A DNA stretch of 5,531 nucleotides from HGM05232 sp036661515 (GTDB taxonomy: Bacteria > Bacteroidota > Bacteroidia > Bacteroidales > Muribaculaceae): the NCBI GenBank assembly GCA_036661515.1, contig JAVWYO010000124.1, positions 1-5,531 on the forward strand, written 5' to 3'. The notes beneath the pieces were generated by a model. It made no database searches. It worked only from the letters and a program-made list of their open reading frames with translations, and had not been told where the DNA came from. Positions within the stretch are counted from its first letter, which is position 1. The number at the start of each line of letters is the position of its first letter. A program made the translations under genes and the position numbers. Of the stretch, positions 1-5,531 are shown in pieces.

Positions 1-462
1 ACGCCATTGGTAGCAAACGAGATAAATATAATTGATGTAAAGACAGCTGATTGGTGTGATGCAAAAGATATGAAGAATTATCCTATAATTCTAAAATCTC
101 TCTACTTTGATATGGGAACATCTTCCACAGGTAAAGAATACACCATTTTGATGCCCGGAATAGAGACTGTGTATGATGCAGTTCCAGAGGGTGGTGGCGT
201 TGATGACGTTGAATATGCAAATAATTCAATAAGTATTTATCCTAACCCTGTAATAAAGGGCGATATTGTTAATATTGTATCATCGTCACAAGCGATAAAT
301 AAAGTATCAGTATATAACGGACTTGGTTCATTGATAAAACAATTAAAAAATAATGATAGCGCAAATGTTATGCTTCCAACAAATGATTTAGAAACGGGTG
401 TATATATAATTACGATATCACAAAATGGAGTATCTCAATCATTGAGACTTTTGGTGAAATAA
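1..462 (+). CDS. 3' end of a secreted protein with T9SS type A sorting domain, paralogue of the two downstream genes (5' partial)
   Basis: The frame is open from base 1 to the TAA at 460-462, so the gene begins upstream of the window; the TTG at 7 is not a credible start because homology to the downstream proteins extends through it. About 58 residues (bases 1-174) match the end of the C-terminal beta-rich module of both downstream proteins: a W-C-D-A-K-D stretch, N-Y-P, M-G-T-S, then P-G-I-E-T-V-Y. A Gly/Asp-rich linker follows. A T9SS type A sorting domain then occupies about 226-459, with Y-P-N-P at its start, a V-Y-N-G-L-G strand and a terminal L-R-L-L-V-K. The product is therefore expected to be exported through T9SS and surface-attached or released. 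By analogy with its neighbours, the missing upstream part probably encodes a phosphodiester glycosidase domain, but this cannot be seen here. Only 26 nt separate it from the next gene, which suggests one operon. Confidence 0.88.
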   Translation, partial: TPLVANEINIIDVKTADWCDAKDMKNYPIILKSLYFDMGTSSTGKEYTILMPGIETVYDAVPEGGGVDDVEYANNSISIYPNPVIKGDIVNIVSSSQAINKVSVYNGLGSLIKQLKNNDSANVMLPTNDLETGVYIITISQNGVSQSLRLLVK

Positions 463-488
463 TCGATTTATTTTAAATAACTATAAAT

Positions 489-2918
489 ATGAAAAAGAAA
501 ATTAGTTTATTGTTTTTATCTCTGTTTTTTGTCGCATTTAGCTCATTATGTTCTACGTGGACATTACAGGGTAAGACTTATGAGGTAGATACATTGTTCC
601 ACACATATATTGGACCCGGAACTACGCAGACATCTATCAAACTAAGTGGTGCAGGTAATTTGAATATTTTTTATACCACAACCGACCTATCAAATGAGTA
701 TGTTAAGCCAAGAGTAATTATGGCAGGAGACAAGGTAACTGGCGGTGCTACCGTTTCGGGAATGGCTATATCTCATACTACTACTGGTAATACGTATTTT
801 GCTGGTGTAAATGCCGATTTCTTTGGTAATAATGCTCCTATTGGTGCTGCTGTTGTAGATGGTGAAATATATTGCTCTAATAATAATGGCTGGGAGACTG
901 TCGGTATAGATAATAATAATGTTCCTTATTTTGGGGTACCAACAATTAATGCAACAGTCAAGTCACCTAATGCTGGTACAGCCACTATGAAGGCTTTTAA
1001 TACAAGCCGAACAGAAAATACACTTGCTCTATATTCAAAAAGATGTGGTACAAATACTGGTACAAATATTTATGGTACTGAAGTCGCTGTAATGCCTGTT
1101 GCTGGTGCATTAGTTGCAGGTGGAACGATAAAAGTTAAGGCTATTTCGGCTCCAGTAAGAGGTGTCGGAGCGATGAAAATACCTGAAGGTGGATATGTGC
1201 TATCGGGTAATGGTACTGCGGCTACTTATCTTGATAAAGTAGTCATGAATGAAGAAATAGAGATTACTACAACTGCAAAAATAGGAAATGTTTCTGTCAA
1301 TAATATTGCTCAAATGGCAGGAGGAAAACCAATGATAGTATCTAATGGAAAAGTGCTTGAAACGCAAGGTGCGTTAGATCATTTAGTGTCGCTTAATCCT
1401 CGTACGGCTGTTGGTTATAGCGTCGATAAAAAGAAACTCGTGCTACTTGTCGTAGATGGACGTAGTGCAATTTCTGTGGGAGTAGTTTCTAAAGCTCTTG
1501 CTGAGATTATGATTTATACTGGTTGTACTGAAGCCATGAATTTTGATGGTGGTGGTTCTTCTGCTATTTATGTTAAAGAATTTGGCGTTCGCAATGTGCC
1601 AAGCGATGGTAAGGAACGTGCTGTTACAAACGGATTTTATCTTGCTACATCTACACCCGAAGATAATGTAATTACTAAAATTCTTTTCAATGATGTTTCT
1701 AAAAAGCTCCCTAAATATGGATATTATTCTCCGAAATTCTTCGGATACAATAAGTATGGAGTATTAATCAATACTGATGTTAAGGGGGTTGTCCTTTCTT
1801 GCCCTCGCGAGCTTGGCGTGGTGCAAAATGGTGGCGCTACTCTTTTCTGTGATGGCGATAATTGTCATGCTCTTACTGCTACATATAATGGAATAACTAC
1901 TACAATACCTGTAAATATTGTTAGTGGTGAGGTGTCTTTTCGCCTAAATGAAGCTATTGAAGATACATATCAAGGTTATAGCGTGCAGGTTCAGTCAGCT
2001 GTTGGAGATGAAACTATGCCTCTCGACAATCAAGCTCTGTCGTGGTGGATTGATGACAGTAGTATTGCATCTATTGATGCTAATGGTGTTGTAAAAGGTA
2101 TTAAAAATGGCGAAACCATTGCACATGGAAAGGTTGATAAATTTGAAGGAGCTATTAAAATAATTGTTCAAAAACCTACTAAGAAAGTTGCAGCAATCGA
2201 TCCTAATCTTGATCCTGCTACTTGGACAATATCTCAAGTTGGTGGACAAAATGCCGTTGCTACTCCTTTGGAAAATGGAATGAAAATTACATATATGGGT
2301 AAAAGTGGACGTGGTCCATATCTTAGATTATCAAAGAAAATTACAATTTGGAGTCTTCCTGATATTATTCGTTTACGTATAAATCCAGGTAGTGCGCCAA
2401 TTAAAAAAATAACATTAGCAACCAACGCTAATGGTAAAAATGCCACAACACCTCTCGAAGTTAATTTGAAAGCAAACGAAATGAATATTGTTGATCTTCC
2501 TACTTCTGCTTGGTGTGACGCAAAAGACCGTTCAAATTATCCAATTCAATTGGTATATATCTATTTTGAGATGGGGACATCAGTAGTTGGGACTGAATAT
2601 TCCATTGAAATTCCTGGCATTGAGGCTGTGTATAATAATGTAGATGCAAGTGGGGTAGAAGATGTATTTGACGTGTCAAGCTCGATTAAAATGTATCCAA
2701 ATCCTGTGACTCTTGGCGAATCGGTAAATATAAATTTACTTGAGGCAGGCAGTTCTGTGATTTCTATTTATAATGAAGCTGGGCAGTTATTGTCAAAGGA
2801 AACTAATAGTGGTGATGGTAATATTTCATTATCTACATCAAATCTTTATCGTGGTATATTCTTTGTAAATGTTATGCAAAACTCATCGACAAAAGTCCTT
2901 AAATTAATTATAAAATAA
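489..2918 (+). CDS. Secreted phosphodiester glycosidase (NAGPA/DUF2233) family protein with T9SS type A sorting domain
   Basis: An 809-residue multidomain exported protein. Residues 1-22 form a signal peptide (KKK, then a Leu/Phe-rich core); Cys21 lacks a good lipobox, so signal peptidase I is more likely. Residues about 100-387 match the phosphodiester glycosidase family, related to the human enzyme that uncovers mannose 6-phosphate: N-A-D-F-F at 108-112, P-R-T-A-V-G-Y at 304-310, V-D-G-R at 322-325, N-F-D-G-G-G-S-S at 351-358 and D-G-K-E-R at 373-377. Two Ig-like segments follow (about 394-479 and 482-562, the second Big_2-like), then a conserved beta-rich module (569-715) resembling jelly-roll carbohydrate-binding domains. 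The T9SS sorting domain is at about 729-809, with Y-P-N-P and a final K-L-I-I-K. The predicted role is cleaving sugar-phosphodiester bonds outside the cell; the substrate is unknown. The ATG start directly precedes the signal peptide, with no Shine-Dalgarno, as is normal for Bacteroidota. Confidence 0.9.
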   Translation: MKKKISLLFLSLFFVAFSSLCSTWTLQGKTYEVDTLFHTYIGPGTTQTSIKLSGAGNLNIFYTTTDLSNEYVKPRVIMAGDKVTGGATVSGMAISHTTTGNTYFAGVNADFFGNNAPIGAAVVDGEIYCSNNNGWETVGIDNNNVPYFGVPTINATVKSPNAGTATMKAFNTSRTENTLALYSKRCGTNTGTNIYGTEVAVMPVAGALVAGGTIKVKAISAPVRGVGAMKIPEGGYVLSGNGTAATYLDKVVMNEEIEITTTAKIGNVSVNNIAQMAGGKPMIVSNGKVLETQGALDHLVSLNPRTAVGYSVDKKKLVLLVVDGRSAISVGVVSKALAEIMIYTGCTEAMNFDGGGSSAIYVKEFGVRNVPSDGKERAVTNGFYLATSTPEDNVITKILFNDVSKKLPKYGYYSPKFFGYNKYGVLINTDVKGVVLSCPRELGVVQNGGATLFCDGDNCHALTATYNGITTTIPVNIVSGEVSFRLNEAIEDTYQGYSVQVQSAVGDETMPLDNQALSWWIDDSSIASIDANGVVKGIKNGETIAHGKVDKFEGAIKIIVQKPTKKVAAIDPNLDPATWTISQVGGQNAVATPLENGMKITYMGKSGRGPYLRLSKKITIWSLPDIIRLRINPGSAPIKKITLATNANGKNATTPLEVNLKANEMNIVDLPTSAWCDAKDRSNYPIQLVYIYFEMGTSVVGTEYSIEIPGIEAVYNNVDASGVEDVFDVSSSIKMYPNPVTLGESVNINLLEAGSSVISIYNEAGQLLSKETNSGDGNISLSTSNLYRGIFFVNVMQNSSTKVLKLIIK
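2193..2633 (+). repeat. Copy 2 of the conserved C-terminal beta-rich module (inside the second gene)
   Basis: This coding segment (protein residues 569-715) is homologous to 4671-5111 in the third gene, and its 3' part to 1-174 in the first. In the first 66 residues I count 48 identities with the third protein (about 73%), including I-D-P-N-L-D-P, T-P-L-E-N-G-M-K-I, L-S-K-K-I and W-S-L-P-D-I-I-R. Short exact DNA matches persist, such as 14 nt TTATCAAAGAAAAT and 13 nt TTTGGAGTCTTCC. The pattern resembles the galactose-binding-like modules that follow glycosidase domains in this family, so carbohydrate binding is plausible but not shown. Confidence 0.7.
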
Positions 2919-2939
2919 AACTTACTAAAATACATAATC

Positions 2940-5399
2940 ATGAAAAGAATCAACTTAGTATTATTTATAATTGCTTGCATCTTATCGTGTGGCTCAATAC
3001 AGGCAAAAAACCAATGGAAAATTTACGATATTGCGTATGATGTTGACACTCTTGTGTATAAACATCAAGTGGGTCCAGGAACTACGTATGCAAAATATAA
3101 TATGCCTGCATTTCCTATGCAAGTTAGTGTTCTTGAAATGGACTTAACTAATAAGTATATTGATTTTGAAACATGTAAAGGTGGTGACAAGGGTGTCGCT
3201 GAAGAATGTCCGTCAAGTATGTACAAACGCAATGATAGGCCAGGTCACGACATGGTTGCTGCTACTAATGGCGATTTCTATTTTTATCAAAATGTAGTTG
3301 AAAATGGAATTCCACGTAGTGGACAATTTCGTCGAAACGAGTGTGTCACGAATCCTGTTGGACGTGCAGCTTTTGTCCTTACAGATGATCGTCGTCCTTT
3401 TGTCGATAGAGTAGATTTTGCTGGTAAAGTTACTTTTGGCGCGACTACGGCAAGGCTTCACACTGTCAATATGCAACGCCTCGAATGGGAAGATGCAAGT
3501 GCTGGTATGCTTATTCTTTACACTAATTCTTATGGAACAGAAACGGAGTATTGCCATGGTGGTACAAAGGTTATAATCACACCTAAAACTGGTGAGTTTT
3601 TCTGGAGCGCAAATAAAAATATAGATGCGGTTGTTAAGGAGATTAAAGTTGGCGAAGGCGTTACTGAAATCCCTGCTGGCAGTGCAATACTTTATGGAAA
3701 AGGCACTTCTGAAGAGTTTGTTAAGTCACTTGCTGTTGGTTCTGAAATATCTTTATTTTTGGGTACTAATCTACGCGCACAACCCGGACTACTTACCGAT
3801 TTTAAGGAATTAATGGGTGGTAGCAATAATATCATTCTGCGTGACGGTAAATTAGTAGATGAGCAAGATTCTCGTCATCCGCGCACATGTATTGGATATA
3901 ACAAGGAGGGAACAAAGGTGTATTTTATCCTTCTTGATGGGCGTTGGTCGCAATCTACGGGTGCTACGATGGGTGAATGCGCTGGCGTTTTTCTTGGACT
4001 TGGTGCATGGAATGCTGTAAATCTCGACGGCGGAGGCTCTTCTTGCATGGTAGTTAATGGCGAAATAGTTAATAATCTTAGCGACGGTAAAGAACGACAA
4101 GTTGGTAATGGTTGTCTGCTCGTCTCTAATGCGCCAATCGATGATGCAATCTCCAAAATAGGTTTTGCTCCTCGCTCTAATAATATACCTATTACTTCTA
4201 AATTCATTCCTGTAATTTACGGGTATAATCAATATGGAGTACTTAAAAATAAGAAGTTAGAAGGCGTTAAACTTTCGTGTGATGCAAATATTGGTCGTAT
4301 TGCTGAAGATGGTTCTTTTATTGCCTCTGCAATACCTGGTGCAGGTAAAATAAGAGCCTCTTTTAATGGAGTTAACGTAGAAATGGACGTTAAAATAATT
4401 CCTGCAAAAATCTCGTTACGCCTTAATTCTGTTTTGATTGATAATAATCATAATTATTCTATTGAAATGTTAGGGACTAATGGATTTTATCAAGAAAAAC
4501 TCGACCCTGCAAGTATCGCTTGGACTTCTAACGACACTCAGGTGTGCAGAGTTGAAAATGGTATCTTGATTGCTGTGAAGGATGGCGAAACTGTTGTTGA
4601 TGGCGTTGGAAATGGATTCACTGGTTCTATAACTGTTAAAGTACAATTACCCAAAAGTAGAGTACAAGCCATTGACCCAAATTTGGATCCAAAGACATGG
4701 AAAATCAGCCAAACAGGAGGCACAAAGCGTGTCGTCACTCCACTCGAAAACGGGATGAAAATTGTATATACAGGAGCAAATGGACGAGGTCCGAATATCA
4801 AATTATCAAAGAAAATAGTTCTTTGGAGTCTTCCCGATATTATAAGAATACGAATTAACCCAGGCGATGCAGTAATAAAGACTATTAATATTAGTACAAC
4901 TCCAGCCATTGGAGGTAACGCGATGAACAATATAGCATTTAAAGGTAACGCTAATGAAATAACGACAGTTGATTTACCAACAAAAGACTGGTGTGATGTT
5001 ACCGATCTCGCAAATTATCCATTGACGTTTAATTCAGTACAATTTGACATGGGCATTTCAGCAACAGGTAAAGAGTTTACTGTTGAAATTCCAGGTATTG
5101 AAGCCGTGTACACAAGCGTTGAGCCAAGTGGAGTAGAAGATGCCGTAACGCAGACTAACGCCATTAACGCTTATCCTAATCCAATAAATGAAGGGGAAAC
5201 AGCCTATGCCAATATCGGTACAGCCGAAACCGCATTTGTAGCAGTTTACAGCCATTTAGGACAGCTCATTAAGCAGTCCACCATAAAGGCACAAAGTAAC
5301 ATAATAGCGCTCCCAGTAAGCGATTTAGCGCAAGGCACCTACTTCGTAGCAATCACCGCTGGCCCCGCCACACAGTCAGTCAAATTAATCGTAAAATAA
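2940..5399 (+). CDS. Secreted phosphodiester glycosidase (NAGPA/DUF2233) family protein with T9SS type A sorting domain, second complete copy
   Basis: An 819-residue paralogue of the preceding protein, with the same domain order. The signal peptide spans about residues 1-22, with probable cleavage after S-I-Q-A; an I-L-S-C at 14-17 is a poor lipobox, so a lipoprotein is possible but less likely. The glycosidase domain (about 100-396) carries N-G-D-F at 110-113, P-R-T-C-I-G-Y at 314-320, L-D-G-R at 332-335, N-L-D-G-G-G-S-S at 361-368 and D-G-K-E-R at 382-386, closer to the usual family consensus than its neighbour. Ig-like segments lie at about 403-487 and 489-570, the conserved beta-rich module at 578-724, and the T9SS sorting domain at about 739-819 with Y-P-N-P at 745-748 and a final K-L-I-V-K. 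Outside the motifs the catalytic domain differs greatly from the upstream paralogue, which suggests another specificity. Proline codon use changes sharply after codon 523. The gene starts 21 nt after its neighbour and is followed by a hairpin. Confidence 0.9.
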   Translation: MKRINLVLFIIACILSCGSIQAKNQWKIYDIAYDVDTLVYKHQVGPGTTYAKYNMPAFPMQVSVLEMDLTNKYIDFETCKGGDKGVAEECPSSMYKRNDRPGHDMVAATNGDFYFYQNVVENGIPRSGQFRRNECVTNPVGRAAFVLTDDRRPFVDRVDFAGKVTFGATTARLHTVNMQRLEWEDASAGMLILYTNSYGTETEYCHGGTKVIITPKTGEFFWSANKNIDAVVKEIKVGEGVTEIPAGSAILYGKGTSEEFVKSLAVGSEISLFLGTNLRAQPGLLTDFKELMGGSNNIILRDGKLVDEQDSRHPRTCIGYNKEGTKVYFILLDGRWSQSTGATMGECAGVFLGLGAWNAVNLDGGGSSCMVVNGEIVNNLSDGKERQVGNGCLLVSNAPIDDAISKIGFAPRSNNIPITSKFIPVIYGYNQYGVLKNKKLEGVKLSCDANIGRIAEDGSFIASAIPGAGKIRASFNGVNVEMDVKIIPAKISLRLNSVLIDNNHNYSIEMLGTNGFYQEKLDPASIAWTSNDTQVCRVENGILIAVKDGETVVDGVGNGFTGSITVKVQLPKSRVQAIDPNLDPKTWKISQTGGTKRVVTPLENGMKIVYTGANGRGPNIKLSKKIVLWSLPDIIRIRINPGDAVIKTINISTTPAIGGNAMNNIAFKGNANEITTVDLPTKDWCDVTDLANYPLTFNSVQFDMGISATGKEFTVEIPGIEAVYTSVEPSGVEDAVTQTNAINAYPNPINEGETAYANIGTAETAFVAVYSHLGQLIKQSTIKAQSNIIALPVSDLAQGTYFVAITAGPATQSVKLIVK
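4671..5111 (+). repeat. Copy 3 of the conserved C-terminal beta-rich module (inside the third gene)
   Basis: This coding segment (protein residues 578-724) is the counterpart of 2193-2633. It keeps I-D-P-N-L-D-P, T-P-L-E-N-G-M-K-I, G-R-G-P, W-S-L-P-D-I-I-R, R-I-N-P-G, W-C-D, N-Y-P and the closing E-I-P-G-I-E-A-V-Y. Relative to copy 2 it has about five extra residues in the loop around residues 653-665 (G-G-N-A-M region). The Cys in W-C-D is the only cysteine in the module, as in the other two copies. Confidence 0.7.
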
Positions 5400-5416
5400 T
5401 TTTATTTTTAAAGTAC

Positions 5417-5464
5417 AATGAGCGACAGAAGCAGTATTAACATACTTTTTTCATGTCGCTCATT
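5417..5464 (+). terminator. Inverted repeat after the last gene, probable transcription terminator
   Basis: Bases 5417-5427 (AATGAGCGACA) pair perfectly with 5454-5464, giving an 11-bp stem; three more pairs (TAC 5414-5416 with GTA 5468-5470) can form across a 3-nt bulge. The 26-nt loop holds a nested 5-bp hairpin (AGTAT 5433-5437 with ATACT 5442-5446) that runs directly into six T residues at 5446-5451. It lies 17 nt after the stop codon at the end of a co-directional array, which fits a terminator. The outer stem is followed only by AT-rich sequence without a clean T run, so it may instead be an RNA-stabilising 3' hairpin. Confidence 0.6.
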
Positions 5465-5480
5465 ATTGTATTATATTTAT

Positions 5481-5531
5481 TAGTGTCCGCTAAAACATAA
5501 ACATAGGAGCTCAACTCATTGAAACTCAAGA
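5481..5531. mobile_element. Possible terminus of an insertion sequence (truncated by window end)
   Basis: No gene is visible after the hairpin. From 5481 the sequence TAGTGTCCGCTAAAA begins a stretch that, from memory, resembles the terminal inverted repeats and leader of IS4-like (DUF4372-type) elements of Bacteroidales. Neither a transposase nor the second end is in the window, so this rests on resemblance only. It could equally be ordinary intergenic sequence or the leader of an unrelated gene. Confidence 0.25.

Noticed and set aside
7..9. TTG as start codon of the first gene
   Set aside because: The frame is open to the window edge and homology with the downstream paralogues extends through this point, so it is an internal codon of a truncated gene.
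463..488. Promoter between the first and second genes
   Set aside because: The 26-nt AT-rich spacer has no TAnnTTTG -7 element or TTTG -33 element of the Bacteroidota type; the spacer at 2919-2939 is likewise too short and lacks them.
2979..2992. Lipobox in the third protein (I-L-S-C at residues 14-17)
   Set aside because: The -3 and -2 residues are poor for signal peptidase II, a normal type I site follows at S-I-Q-A, and T9SS cargo normally uses type I signal peptides.
1995..5255. Several minus-strand open frames of 65-130 codons (for example 2234-2446, 3213-3557, 3852-4232, 4538-4930) and a short + frame at 3625-3813
   Set aside because: They lie inside well-supported coding sequence, resemble no known family, and mirror each other over homologous parts of the two genes (2234-2446 and 4538-4930), as expected of shadows.
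1..5531. CRISPR array, tRNA or rRNA genes, or attachment sites
   Set aside because: No short regularly spaced direct repeats and no tRNA- or rRNA-like sequence were seen; the only repeats are the paralogous coding modules.

Overview
The window suggests a member of the Bacteroidota, most likely a Bacteroidales bacterium that has a type IX secretion system (T9SS). The evidence is low-GC DNA, long secreted multidomain proteins ending in T9SS type A sorting domains (YPNP near the domain start, a terminal K-L-I-hydrophobic-K strand), and start codons preceded by A/T-rich sequence without a Shine-Dalgarno motif. Genus cannot be assigned from this sequence alone.

Layout: three paralogous genes lie head to tail on the + strand and fill almost the whole window. 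The first (1-462) is only a 3' end, holding the last part of a beta-sandwich module and the T9SS sorting domain. The second (489-2918, 809 aa) and third (2940-5399, 819 aa) are complete. Each complete protein has a signal peptide, a phosphodiester glycosidase (NAGPA / DUF2233-type) domain with the D-G-G-G-S-S signature, two Ig-like segments, a conserved beta-rich module that may bind carbohydrate, and the T9SS sorting domain. The spacers are only 26 and 21 nt, with no promoter or terminator seen in them, so the genes look co-transcribed. After the last gene there is an 11-bp inverted repeat that probably ends the transcript. The final ~50 bp hold no gene and may be the edge of an insertion sequence (weak call).

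How the parts work together (inference): the proteins would cross the inner membrane through Sec, leave the cell through T9SS, and act at the cell surface or outside on sugars linked through phosphodiester bonds. The catalytic domains have diverged while the C-terminal module is strongly conserved, which suggests a shared targeting or binding role with different catalytic specificities. The most unusual signals are this inverted conservation pattern and a sharp codon-use change about 70% of the way through the third gene, which suggests gene conversion or domain shuffling within the array.
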